The notes beneath the pieces are model-generated. The model was not told the origin of the DNA and ran no database searches. It saw nothing but the letters and a program-made list of their open reading frames with translations. From Pseudoips prasinana (taxonomy: Eukaryota > Arthropoda > Insecta > Lepidoptera > Nolidae): a DNA stretch of 64,000 nucleotides. The position numbers and the translations under genes are program-made. The stretch is taken from positions 32,462,001 to 32,526,000 of the forward strand of contig OX621255.1 in NCBI GenBank assembly GCA_951640165.1. Direction: 5' to 3'. How positions within the stretch are numbered: the first letter of the stretch is position 1; every line of letters starts with the position of its first letter. Shown one piece after another: positions 11,243-21,816 of this stretch.

Positions 11243-11515
11243 CTAGCTGTGCCTTGCGGTTTTACCCGCGTTAAACTTTATAAATTAACACAGCTCCTCC
11301 CCCGTATAAGATAGCGTGATAATATGTAGCCTAAAAGTAAATCCATGCAGTACTTTTTGAGTTTATCCCGGACATACAAACAGATAAACAGACAAAAATT
11401 CTAAAAACTATATTTGTGGCTTCGATGTCGATTGTAGATCACGCACCAAGTATCCTTTTAGAAAAATATTCAATGTACAGTTTTGTCTTTCCTACGATTT
11501 TATTAGATGTATAGA
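11243..11515 (-). mobile_element. Small non-autonomous Helitron (273 bp)
   Basis: On the - strand it starts TCTATACATC, ends in a GCGGGTAAAACCGC hairpin and CTAG, and sits between A and T, the Helitron insertion signature. Same family as 55755-56026. From 11516 to 12290 nothing is recognised. Confidence 0.8.
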
Positions 11516-12295
11516 TGTATTTTCATCAGCAACAGTTTTCCAGTACAGTTGCTTTTAGAAATGATCAGGCGCGTGCTTTGGATGTTCAAATGTTTCCAAA
11601 ACCTTTTTTTGTTCTTATTTTAATATGCCGTTTACTGTTTGCTGACGCTGCTTTTTGCGGCTTCACCAGAGATTAATCCAACTACAGATAGCCCAAAGAT
11701 GATGTTTGTTAAAGTAACAGAATAGAATATGAAACAACGAAATTTATTCAGCACTTGTACTAGTCAATAAATAAATATATATAAATAAAAGATAAAGCAA
11801 AGTGTATTAAAGAACCTTGATTTAAGGCCCAAACCGTCTGTGCGGTCGGTGATATCACATTAAATGTTGAGAAATCTTTAAATTATTAACAACATCGATC
11901 CGCCATCCGCCTCTATGTTGGTCAAGCACTTTGAATTCTTCTTCTTCGTCCTGACGTCCATTTTCTCTTTCATCATATCAACCAAAGTACCTCGTGTGCT
12001 CCGCTCTGCCCGGCCACGATACCAAACAAGGTCATGGTTATGGCGGTAGACTGTACGGACCTAGGTACCTTTGGTACAAGAAAGATGAACAGTAGTACCA
12101 CATTATTTCATGACTTATACACTATTTTCAGTGGCCGGGCTACATCCTTCTATATCCTTCTATATCCGTCCTAGCAGGCCCACACTCAGATTGGCTGAAA
12201 TCTACAAATTTAATGGGTGATTCGTACCTGTGATAGATGTACTTGTCATGTACTATATAAAAGACCTATTATATTAAAGATAAAACCTTTCAAAT

Positions 12296-12634
12296 CTATT
12301 TAATAGTCACTGCAATGTTTAGGTAAAATACGCCTGACAATAACTGAATAGCATTAAAACTACCTGACAACATATAATTAATATCATCACACAAGTACGT
12401 CCACGGCTGGACATAATCCTCCCCAAAGAATGGGGAGATAGATATGCCATAATCGCCACGCTTGGCAAACGGGTTGGCGATCGCAGTTTGATGATTCACA
12501 GAAAAAGTTCTCTGGTAGGTAATCCCTTGGTCGATTTCTACGCGCCCACGGGATGAGTTGGGGTGATGATATTCTATGCCGTCACCACACAGCACTTTCA
12601 CTTTGTTTGAATCTAATTTATTTCCACTTATCAC
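12296..12634 (-). CDS. Unidentified open frame, possible exon
   Basis: I do not recognise this 112-codon open frame. It lacks transposon motifs and has a balanced composition rich in Gly, Tyr, Pro and Trp (GISISPFFGEDYVQPWTYLC), unlike the low-complexity AT frames around it. A candidate 5' splice site (CAG, then GTAGTT) falls at about 12363 after the codons for NYML, so a real exon might cover 12364 to about 12630. No convincing 3' splice site was found upstream, where short TATCACAT repeats occur. It could be a fragment of an unannotated host gene, a pseudogene exon, or chance. Confidence 0.25.
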   Translation of the reverse strand: MISGNKLDSNKVKVLCGDGIEYHHPNSSRGRVEIDQGITYQRTFSVNHQTAIANPFAKRGDYGISISPFFGEDYVQPWTYLCDDINYMLSGSFNAIQLLSGVFYLNIAVTIK

Positions 12635-12837
12635 ATATCACATTATCACATACCACTTATCACATACTTATTTGATGCACACAGTGGTGTAAGTTATTTC
12701 AAATTTGTAATCCTTACAATTAACTTGTGACTGGCTTGTTGAGCTAATGTTTCGTGAACCTGGCTACTAAGTAGAAAACGCACAAGATTTGAACCCACGA
12801 CCTCTGGGGTCATGTGTCCGAACCCCGCCCAGGATAA

Positions 12838-12965
12838 ATCTTCGTGTGATGAGCACGAATATTTGTTCTGTGTCCGGGTGTAATTTATATATTATATGTA
12901 CATATGTATTCAAAAATATATAAGTATGTTTATCAGTTGTCTGGTTGCCATACTACAGCTGTACC
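12838..12965 (+). repeat. SINE family B/C 3' part
   Basis: GTGTGATGAGCACGAATATT and TTTATCAGTTGTCTGGTTGC match tails of the family B and C SINEs elsewhere here. Confidence 0.6.
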
Positions 12966-13351
12966 AAGATTAAAATTTAATGAGAAAAGAAGACTAATCG
13001 TATAATTTATTTATTTATTATTGTTACTGGCTTTCGGATAAATGTTTCTACACTGACGAGGAGTATCTGAACTACAGGACTCAGTAATTTATTAATATTT
13101 GATTGTTAATTAATTGTACTAATATATTTTTATATTGTAGCTGAAATGTTTTATTTACATGCCGAGAACTCGGCAGAATGTAATTGATCCATCAATATTC
13201 CAGCAACAACTTTCATGTATAGGTAGGTACTCATATTCAGTAAATAAATGAATTGAATTGAATTACATTTTGAAAAAAATATCGACCACACCACTATAAT
13301 AGTAAAACATAACTGGCTATGGGAGGCAGAGAGAAAATACTTGTTTGCTCG

Positions 13352-13372
13352 CACCTCTCTCTCTCTCTCTTA
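13352..13372. repeat. (CT)n microsatellite
   Basis: About ten CT units. From 13373 to 13866 there is no recognisable gene; the stretch around 13450-13700 is moderately GC-rich without a supported frame. Confidence 0.8.
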
Positions 13373-13866
13373 CCCCTACAGTAACTCTCTCCCTTTTTCT
13401 ATCTTCACTAAAGCCTGTTCTAGAAGGCTGTAAACCAACGTCCCAATAGGGCCACATTGGTGGGAACTAGATTCCCTCCGCCGATTGTGATTCGGTTACA
13501 CGGATGCCAACCACGCGCCCACGCCCACGCCACTACGCCAGTCGCGAATTGTCTGTTGGCGGGAAATCACGTACTCGTATCGCGAGCGGACCGTACCTAC
13601 CGTGCTGTAGAAATGGCTCCCAATTTCTACAAATTTCAATTTCAGGCTTAATTTATATCTCCGTCTCAACTTCCGTTCGCCTCCCGCGATCACACTTGTC
13701 TTAACGCTCCCGTCACCCATTTACCAGCTCCCCAAGTCAAGCGTGCGTAAAGAAGTTTTAATTCAATTGAAAATTAATAAATTGATTTATTATGCAAATA
13801 TTTATTTAATTAATTATATATATAATATATGTATTATTATATTCCTTTATAATATATATATAATTC

Positions 13867-14032
13867 AGCAGCGTGGGCAGGCCCCCTACAAGATGGACCG
13901 ATGATCTTGTGCGGGTAGCTGCAAACTACTGGATGCTAATAACGCAAGACCGGCAATTGTGGAGATCTTTGGGGGAGGCCTTTGTCCAGCCGTGGACGTT
14001 TTTCGGCTGATATGATGATGATGATAATAATA
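13867..14032 (+). repeat. RTE-type LINE 3' end
   Basis: GTGGGCAGGCCCCCTACAAG through CCGGCAATTGTGGAGATC to TGATATGATGATGATGAT. It matches the 3' end of the RTE-like element at 34855-35020. Reading it through gives the common C-terminus with a WTDDL motif. Confidence 0.75.
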
Positions 14033-14264
14033 TAATAATAATATCTAGGGACAATGTCACACAGATCATCCTAGCCCCAAACTAAGCAAAGCTTGTACTA
14101 TGGGTACCAGTCGACGATATACATACTTATATACATAGAAAACATCCATGACTCAGACACAAATATTCATGCTCATCACACAAATATTTGCACTTACCGG
14201 GATTCGAACCCAGGACCACCAGCTTCGTAGGCAGGAGCACTACCAACTAGGCTACGGTGACCGT
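14033..14264 (-). repeat. tRNA-headed SINE, family B
   Basis: On the - strand: A box TAGCCTAGTTGG, B box (GGGTTCGAATCCC), then the GTGATGAGCAC body and the AAGCTTTGCTTAGTTTGGGG tail. It abuts the RTE 3' end. Confidence 0.85.
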
Positions 14265-14524
14265 CAAATGATGCGATGATGATTCAGAAATGAGTGGCAA
14301 TGCTATATTTTACACCACTAAACTAATTTAAATGGCAATACATCTCTCTTAAATATTGCTTGTATAAAAAGAGCAGGGTATCTATTTTAGTAAGTTTTAG
14401 TAAATTGACAGTTAACTACGAAAATCGCCTCTAAGGCTGCGGTTCCACTGAGGCGGAACGGAGCGAGCGGAGACGAGTCGCGATTGACCAATAATAAACG
14501 TACAGAGTGCTTAATTAGTGAACA

Positions 14525-14768
14525 GGGCCTCTACCGGCTAAGTCGCTGAACATCGATTTCTTAAATGGCGTTCAAATAAATAAAGGTTAAAAATGACTTA
14601 ATCAATCATTAAATCGGCTTCAACGTTGACAATCGATTCCGGACCGTTGATGACGTCACATGTGCTCATGGAAGCCGATTTACCGATTGATTAAGTCATT
14701 TTGAATCTTTATTTATTTGAACGCCATTTAAGAAATCGATATTCGGCGACTTAGCCGGTAGAGCCCCA
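14525..14768. repeat. Long-TIR MITE, copy 2 (~244 bp)
   Basis: About 95% similar by eye to 502-744, with the same ~100-bp inverted ends and the central TGACGTCACATGTGCTCATG. Confidence 0.75.
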
Positions 14769-14920
14769 GGTTCTATCGTATCGCTTATTATCAATGTGTA
14801 ATTCGCGCCAAAACTAAGATGTCCTTCCTTCTCATACGAGCTAAGTTAGAAAGAAATGCAATGATATTAAAGATATTCTAGCGTTTATATAAGTATTATA
14901 ATTATGTTATTATTACATAA

Positions 14921-15123
14921 TTGGACAGCACGTGTGGCGCAACGGTTAAGACCGTCACCTCGCCACTTTATGTCCCGGGTTTGATTCCCGCGTTGCACAA
15001 CTATTTGTGTTACCAATAAATGTCGTCTTGAGTCTGGCTGTACGTTGTGTCCGTCAATTATATGTTTGTAAAGTACGCCGCGGCACAAGGATAAATTTCT
15101 CTAGTACGGGCGTTGCCTAAAAA
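14921..15123 (+). repeat. tRNA-headed SINE, family D
   Basis: A box TGGCGCAACGG, B box GGTTTGATTCC, tail with CCGTCAATTATATGTTTG and a short A run. The region 15125-15600 has no recognised feature. Confidence 0.8.
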
Positions 15124-15604
15124 AATTTATAGGATTGCCAATAAACTTTAGGGTTCCCAAAATCGCGAGTGAATATTGATTACCTTGAATTTAATCTGAC
15201 GTATTAATCGTAAATTATATTAGACGAGGCTGTAGTACATAATGAGGCAACACATATTGTATTAATAGCTTAATACTGCTTATACAAGAGGGTGCCGCAC
15301 TGCGGGCCAGTGGGTCACTCACGTAACGCAGTGGACTGACCAGTGTGGTGAGAGGTGCCACTGCGAGCGGGCGCGAGGACCTTGAATAATAACATTTTAT
15401 AATATTACATCTCAGTGGGCCATGTTTCTAGAAAACAAAACCGATAGATAATAATAAGGGAATCCTAAATTTGATCTGCCGGCGTGTATCGTTCGTAGCT
15501 TAACGCAGAGTGCCTACCCCGGATTGGTAGATGGTGCAGGTTCAAAATCCACCGGATGATTAAATTTATGATTTCCCATTTTTGAGATTTTATAATGTCT
15601 ATAC

Positions 15605-15983
15605 TGCCTCGTTGGTCTAGCGGTAGCGTGTTTACCCGCAGATAACGAGGTCCTGGGTTCAAATCCCGGGTCGGGCCAAAAGTGGGACTTTGGGACTTTT
15701 CTGTAAAAAGTATACCTAAATTCTCAGCCACAGGCCGAAGTCTGGGAGTTGGCGGTATTATACCCCCGTGTCTCGGAGAGCACGTAAAGCCGTCGGTCCT
15801 GTGCCTGACCTCTTTCCGGTCGTGTCGCTAGGCGTCCCATCGGATCATGAGAGTGATGGAATAGAAAGTGCTCCTGTGTTTGCGCACACACTTGAGGACT
15901 ATAATATGTCCCGCGCAGATGGCTAATCTCTGTTGAGACTGGCTGCCGTGGCCGAAATTCGGCTAGGAGGACATTATTATTAT
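15605..15983 (+). repeat. tRNA-headed SINE, family A
   Basis: The most complete copy here: A box TGGTCTAGCGG, B box GGTTCAAATCC, full body, ATT-rich tail. Confidence 0.88.
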
Positions 15984-16108
15984 GTCTATCAACTATGTTA
16001 TTTTCGTTTCATGCTTATTATTAGTTTTATTATACTACTCTTTTAAATTCTTATTGTTTTTGCATCTCTATTGTGTTGTTTGTAGTGTAGAATATTACAT
16101 GTTTAATT

Positions 16109-16502
16109 AATTACGTAGACTACAGCCGTAAGACTTAAAAAAAACGAAATTATATTTAAACTAATTTAATTAAAATATTACTATTACTAATTACAATTAA
16201 AAGTGTGTGCTCTTGTTCGATGCTAGAACAGAAGTGGACTTATATCATTAACATTATAAAAAATGCTGAGTCGGTGTCGTCACGGTGGCGCCGGGTTGGG
16301 GATGCTGACAATGCTGCGCGTGTAACCTCCGGCTCGACCGCTATGAAGGCTGCTGACGGTGCGGCATGTGTAAGTGTGGTGCAACGTTGCGGCGCGTGTA
16401 ACCTCGATTGAATACTGCTGACAGGGCGGCACGTGCAAGCGTGGTGCAATTCAATTATATGCAATTTCTATGTATGGGTACTATGGATATGTATATGTAA
16501 CT
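16109..16502 (-). repeat. Errantivirus 3' LTR (394 bp)
   Basis: Same sequence as 23478-23871. Starts AGTTACATATACATATCC on the - strand and ends GTCTACGTAATT. Contains two GC-rich partial repeats (GGCGCGTGTAACCTC type) around 16310-16410. Confidence 0.95.
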
Positions 16503-16513
16503 CCTCCCCCTTC
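16503..16513 (-). other. Polypurine tract
   Basis: GAAGGGGGAGG on the - strand lies directly before the 3' LTR, where plus-strand DNA synthesis of the retroelement would be primed. Confidence 0.85.
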
Positions 16514-16529
16514 AGATCAGCGACTATTT

Positions 16530-18231
16530 TCAAATCCTGTGAGAGAAAATAGTTGGCTGGGATGGTTTACTGTAGATGTGATCTCTAACTTCATCTTGGT
16601 TGTTCTCCTTTTCAGTGCACGGTGTGGTTATAATATTTGCAGGTTTAGATATCTTGTAGCGGCGGATAAGTATGGTTGCTATGAATGTAATTGCTCCGAT
16701 CAGTACAGCGTAGAAGGGTATAGTTGTATGATAGTAATAAGATTGATCTACAGGTTCTAATTGTAATGGGTTTTGATATGATGTTCTCTCTTGAATATTG
16801 CGTAGAGTTTTCAAATCAATTGATTTCAGGTGCAGCTCTGGGGTCTTCTGTGATGGCATGTCCAATGGTTGATCTATTCTTAAAATTTTAAGAGGTTTGC
16901 CTTTAATGATGTCATCGGTATTTAATATTGTGTATTCAGGAGCTCTTAGGGAACATTGTAGCGGAAGTGTCACAAGGAAGCTGCGATTCAGGATGTTGTA
17001 GGTTTCTGTTCCGCAGTTAAGTTGTACCTTCGTAGCTTGAGGAAAGGATAGTATGTAGCTTCGGTCGTCTAATTGTTCTACTGTTTCTTTGATTAGGTGG
17101 ACTGTTGAATAGTTGCACGTTGTGTCGATGGTTTGTTTCAGGATGATTCCCTGTATGCAGTCAAGTTTGCTCTGTGTCTTCTGGTGGATATAATCATCGC
17201 AGAGATACTGGTGGTTGTATTTCAGGCATTCAGCCTCTATGTAGACAAAATCTTTTCTATTAGTTGCTAGGAATGGGAGTGGTGGAATAATTACTTGATG
17301 GAGTTTATTAGGGGCCAAGGATAGTCTATACAAATCGTAAGTACTCTCCGAAACTATAGGGAACTTAAAAATTATTACAATTTGTTTATTAGCGAAGTAT
17401 GACCCTGATTTTATTATATTATAATAATCTCTTAACTCTAAGTCTACCACTTGTTCTGTACCGTAAATTAACTTTAACTTAACTAGCATTAATTTAAGGA
17501 CTTTAAAACTAATCATCGAATGATGGGTCGTAGTAGTCCGAGTAAAAGCTAAAATATTCTCTATATTAATTATTTCATCTAGTAAATCATTTGCATTTTC
17601 TGCAATTATTGTTAAAATCTGGGTATATTTTCCGAATTTAAGAAAACTACTTTCCTTATGGTCCTCTCTACTGGACCACATTTGTAAGGTATTATTAATT
17701 TCTTTCTGGTTGTATATAAGTTTATCTAAAGTGTTACTATATTCTTTCATCCAATCATTATTCAAGCTAGCGCGGTTATTCAGTTCTGTACTAATTTTAT
17801 TCTGGTTGTTTTCTAAAACTTTAAGAGCCTTAGTATACTTAACAGCATCCTGATAGTCTAAATTTCCAGTTATACTGTTAATTATTGATCCTAAACCGTC
17901 TATGAGGCCTCGTTTTGTTCGAGTCGGTTCTAAAGTCTGCAAATGGTCCAATATGTGATTCGTTTTATTAATTAGATAGTTAATTTGTAATTCAAATACT
18001 GGGTAAGTTGTATTAAAAACTCTATGTTCAAAGTTAGTTAGCTGTGCTTTCAACTCAGATACTTCACGTTCGATTCTATCTAGGTCTATGTATTGCAGGA
18101 ATGTGTGGTGGTGTGTCGTCATTCTTGTGGGTCCAAGTTTAAATGGCAAAAGTCCTGGTCCATCGTCTAAGTTATCAAGTCGTATCTCCTGTGTTCGCGC
18201 CAGCTGTAGTATCGTCACCAGCAGTGTTGTC
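16530..18231 (-). CDS. env: Errantivirus Env (fusion-protein type)
   Basis: A class I-like membrane fusion protein of the errantivirus/baculovirus-F group; it would mediate membrane fusion of enveloped particles. Visible features: a hydrophobic N-terminus (TTLLVTILQLA), a furin-type site RTKR at 17907-17921 about 100 residues in, the conserved GLIDGLGSIINSITG after it, several N-glycosylation sequons (NTT, NKT, NYS, NRS), and a C-terminal membrane segment (IPFYAVLIGAITFIATILI) with a short basic, hydrophilic tail. The frame has no ATG at its 5' end: it is open from a TTACAG/G 3' splice site at 18232/18231, so the start codon is probably supplied by a leader exon through splicing, as in other errantiviruses. 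It overlaps the end of pol by about 55 bp. No breaks seen. Confidence 0.9.
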
Positions 18232-21200
18232 CTGTAACAATTTTGTATGCTTGGTTGGTCGCTTAAGGCGGGCTTTTGCTACGGGTCCTCTTTTCTTAGA
18301 AGTATAGATATGTATTGGAAGATCAGCTAGAACTTTATCTTGAGTGTAACGGGGTGCAATTTTCTGTCTACTGGCTACTGGATTTTTAATGATTACTTGC
18401 TGTTCAGGTTGGTATTCGATTTCAGGTTCTCTCGTCTTATTATGTTTGTCTATAAGAGCAGTCCGGTTAGCAAGAGATATATCATTTACTAAGTCATATA
18501 CTACTTTCATCTGGTCGCGGTGAGTCTGTATGTACTGCTGCAATAGGTGTTGAGTCACATCAATGTCTACAGGATCTCTGGGGTCAAAGTGTCCTTTTAG
18601 TATGTCATAAGGTCGGCATTTGGTCAGGCTGTGGATTGAACTGTTGTAGACAATAATGGCGTAGGGCATGAGGTTCGAAACTGATTCGTTCTTTTGTTGT
18701 AATTTTAATATCCTAAGGTGTTCCAAGATAGTGGAATGAAATCGCTCTATGTTGCCGTTGTCATTAGGGGAATGAGGAAGTGTTTTATGGTGAGTAATTT
18801 TGTGAAGTTTGAGGAATTCAGAGAAGAGTTGGTTCGTGAACTCAGTCCCATTGTCTGTTATAATGGTCAATGGTAATCCATGATGTGTACAAAAGGTCAA
18901 TAAGGCTTGTAAAACACTAATTGCGGTACTATCTTTTAAATGGTAGGCTTGTCCATATTTCGAAAAGACGTCTATGAACGTTATATATTTTTCAGATTGT
19001 ACGGAGAATAAATCGGCATGAACGATTTCTAATGGTTTGGTTGCGGGTGGAACAAGGTTTAACTGTGGTCTAACTGGGTGTCTGTCGTACTTGCTCTGCC
19101 CACAAATACTGCATTCATTTATGTATTTATTAATGTGGTCTTTCATCTTAGGCCAATAGTATCTGCGCGATAACGCTAAGTAACATTCGTTGATTCCCCT
19201 GTGGTTTGTTTTACCATCGTGGTACAGCCTAATTATCTCTTGTTGCTTAAGATATTCTTTAATATTTTCTAACTCTATTTTAGTAAGGACAAGTTTCATT
19301 GCAGAGCTTTTAAATTTGTCCTGAATAATGGGTATGATTTGGTACATAGCTAACTGAGGGTTAATTAATAAAGCGGTCTTAACTTTAGGATTTACATATT
19401 CTCTAATAGCATTAACTACGTCGGTTTCTAAATCGGAATTGGATACTTGCACTACGACTCTGGTATGGGACTCAAAGGGTTTGGATACCACGGGGCGTCT
19501 GGTGATAACATCAACTACATTTAAACATAACTGCTTATGGAATTTGTTAAGGGGTTCATCTGTGATAGGGACTTCTAGGATAGGATTTTCTTGACTGGTG
19601 TGAGCGGTATTGGTTGCTGAGTTATCTATACTGGGTGCTTTCTCGGAGGGATTTGCGGTTATGGAGCTTATTTCTTCATTATGGATTTCAATCCGGGATA
19701 AAGCGTCAGCGTTTGTATTATTTTTGCCTTTTTTGTATACTACGGAAAAATCGTATTCACTGAGCTTCAATCTCCATCTGGTTAATCTGGAGTTGGGCTC
19801 TTTAAGATTCATAATCCACTGAAGTGGTTTGTGATCCGTCACTATTTTAAACTTTCTACCAAAAAGATAGGGCCGGAAATATTTTGTTGCCCACACTATT
19901 GCAAGGAGTTCTTTTTCAATGGTGCTGTAATTTATCTCGCTTTCGTTTAGGGTACGAGAGGCAAAGGATATGGGTTTATCGGATCCGATGGGACCTTGGG
20001 ATAAGATGGCACCTAGAGCGAAGTTGGATGCGTCAGTAGTCAATATAAATTCTTTACTGAAGTCTGGGTATTGCAGTATTGGATCGTTGGTCAGTAATTT
20101 TTTACATTTTTCAAAACAGTCTACATATATTTTATCTAACGTAATTTTACTGTTCTTTTTCAAACAAGATGTCATTGGTTTTGTCAGTCTAGCAAAGTCG
20201 GGAATAAATTTTCTATAATATCCTAATAGTCCTAAAAATTGTTTTATCTGTTTCGTGGTTTTTGGTAGGGGATACTTTTCTATGGTAGCTATTTTGTCGG
20301 GGTTTGGTTTGACACCGTCTCTAGTTATAACGTGTCCTAAAAAGTCAGTTTCTAATTTCAAGAATTCTGATTTATCCATTTGGATTTTAAAATTGGACTC
20401 TCGAAGTCTCTGGAATACTTTTTCAAGGTTTATTATATGTTCTTGTAAACTAGTGCTGAAAACTATAATATCATCGAGATAGACTAAGCATATATCGTTC
20501 TGTAGTCCACGCAACAGGTTGTCCATTACCCGTTGGAATGTAGATGGTGCATTCTTTAGGCCCATAGGCATTCTAAGAAATTCAAAATGCCCATGTTCAA
20601 CTGTAAAGGCAGTTTTGTGGATATCGTTTTGGTCCATTTCTACCTGCCAAAATCCACTTGCTAAATCTAGAGTAGAGAAGTATTGGCACTTCCCTAACTT
20701 GTCTAATACGTCAGCTATGTTGGGGATTGGGTATTTGTCGTCAACAGTCTTGTCATTTAACTTTCGGAAGTCAATTACGAGACGCCACTTTTGTTTGCCT
20801 GAGGCATCGGCTTTCTTTGGAACTACCCAAATAGGCGAGCTCCACGCAGACTCTGATGGTCTAATAATACCCTGGGAGAGCATTTTGGCTATCTGGTCTT
20901 TTACCTCTTGGCGATGTACAAATGGGTAGCGATAGCTCTTTGTATATATGGGAGTTTCATCGGTGGTGTTAATACGATGTTTAATTTTGTTCGTGAATGT
21001 CAATGGCTCATTATCTATGTAGAAAACATCTGCATACTTGGTGCAAAGTGTAGTTAAATTAGCTAACTCCTCTTGGTTCAAGTGATCAGTGCGAAGTCGG
21101 GATATCACTTCTTGTACCCTTGATGATTGTGTATGGGCAGACTCAATATTGCATATTTCTGCCTGAACGGCTTGATCTAGCGATAGTATGATGTCATTAC

Positions 21201-21816
21201 TACTCGGGTTTGTAATTTGTAATATACCACGACTATTAGTGACTTTTGTGAGACAATCCGAAACTATACAGTTACAAACTATTTGTCTGGGAATATAAAC
21301 GTCGCCGTCTGAAGCGTTGATCGGTACTCGGATTAATTTGGAACTATTTGCAGGTATAACGTCCTCGTATAAATTGACATTTCGTGAGTTATACATTAGG
21401 ATGGGGTTCACAGAGGTTCGGGTAGTCAGCGTCTGGTCTTTTAAGTCAATCTTAGCTTCCCAATTAGTCAACAAGTCAAGTCCTATTAGTCCATCAAAAT
21501 AGTCATGAAATTTATATATAAAAAGTTTTATATTTTCGTCATTACAGAATTCAGGGAAGTTTGGCAACGTAATAGAGTAATTTTCTCTTATGGTTGCATG
21601 AACATTAGTAATTTCGAAGGGGTCATAGTCTAGGGGTCTGTCATAAAAATAATCTTGAACGGCTTGTGGACTTATAAATGATTGATTGGCACCAGTATCG
21701 ATTAGAAATTTTAAAGGTGGGTCTGCTATCTGAATATAGGGTAACTGTCTTTGGGTCTGTATATTTATTTCTATGTTAAGCTTTTTGATGAATGACTTTT
21801 CTGAAAATTTTGCTGG
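18175..21816 (-). CDS. pol: Errantivirus Pol polyprotein
   Basis: The frame opens just after a TAA at 21819-21817 and is reached from gag by a -1 shift; the first internal ATG is at 21567 but should not be the true start. Domains in order: aspartic protease (FLIDTGANQSF, active-site DTG at about 21690-21699); reverse transcriptase (catalytic YLDD at 20470-20481); RNase H (TDASNFALGA and the TDHKPLQW box); integrase with HHCC zinc finger (about 19230-19080) and the D,D-35-E triad near 19015, 18862 and 18752 (HADLFS, TDNGTEF, NIERFH). The C-terminal tail is basic, then rich in Thr/Asp/Ala/Gly. About 1,213 codons, full length for Gypsy-type Pol, with all key residues present and no stops seen. 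Confidence 0.93.
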   Translation of the reverse strand, partial: PAKFSEKSFIKKLNIEINIQTQRQLPYIQIADPPLKFLIDTGANQSFISPQAVQDYFYDRPLDYDPFEITNVHATIRENYSITLPNFPEFCNDENIKLFIYKFHDYFDGLIGLDLLTNWEAKIDLKDQTLTTRTSVNPILMYNSRNVNLYEDVIPANSSKLIRVPINASDGDVYIPRQIVCNCIVSDCLTKVTNSRGILQITNPSSNDIILSLDQAVQAEICNIESAHTQSSRVQEVISRLRTDHLNQEELANLTTLCTKYADVFYIDNEPLTFTNKIKHRINTTDETPIYTKSYRYPFVHRQEVKDQIAKMLSQGIIRPSESAWSSPIWVVPKKADASGKQKWRLVIDFRKLNDKTVDDKYPIPNIADVLDKLGKCQYFSTLDLASGFWQVEMDQNDIHKTAFTVEHGHFEFLRMPMGLKNAPSTFQRVMDNLLRGLQNDICLVYLDDIIVFSTSLQEHIINLEKVFQRLRESNFKIQMDKSEFLKLETDFLGHVITRDGVKPNPDKIATIEKYPLPKTTKQIKQFLGLLGYYRKFIPDFARLTKPMTSCLKKNSKITLDKIYVDCFEKCKKLLTNDPILQYPDFSKEFILTTDASNFALGAILSQGPIGSDKPISFASRTLNESEINYSTIEKELLAIVWATKYFRPYLFGRKFKIVTDHKPLQWIMNLKEPNSRLTRWRLKLSEYDFSVVYKKGKNNTNADALSRIEIHNEEISSITANPSEKAPSIDNSATNTAHTSQENPILEVPITDEPLNKFHKQLCLNVVDVITRRPVVSKPFESHTRVVVQVSNSDLETDVVNAIREYVNPKVKTALLINPQLAMYQIIPIIQDKFKSSAMKLVLTKIELENIKEYLKQQEIIRLYHDGKTNHRGINECYLALSRRYYWPKMKDHINKYINECSICGQSKYDRHPVRPQLNLVPPATKPLEIVHADLFSVQSEKYITFIDVFSKYGQAYHLKDSTAISVLQALLTFCTHHGLPLTIITDNGTEFTNQLFSEFLKLHKITHHKTLPHSPNDNGNIERFHSTILEHLRILKLQQKNESVSNLMPYAIIVYNSSIHSLTKCRPYDILKGHFDPRDPVDIDVTQHLLQQYIQTHRDQMKVVYDLVNDISLANRTALIDKHNKTREPEIEYQPEQQVIIKNPVASRQKIAPRYTQDKVLADLPIHIYTSKKRGPVAKARLKRPTKHTKLLQDNTAGDDTTAGANTGDTT

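Noticed and set aside
13457..13720. Overlapping short frames on both strands
   Set aside because: Moderately GC-rich but no motif, no splice context and no agreement between frames.
16205..16411. 68-codon frame duplicated at 23574-23780
   Set aside because: Both lie inside the errantivirus LTRs and are exact copies because the LTRs are identical; no sign of a real protein.
20519..20929. 136-codon frame on the + strand inside pol
   Set aside because: Antisense shadow of the highly constrained RT domain.
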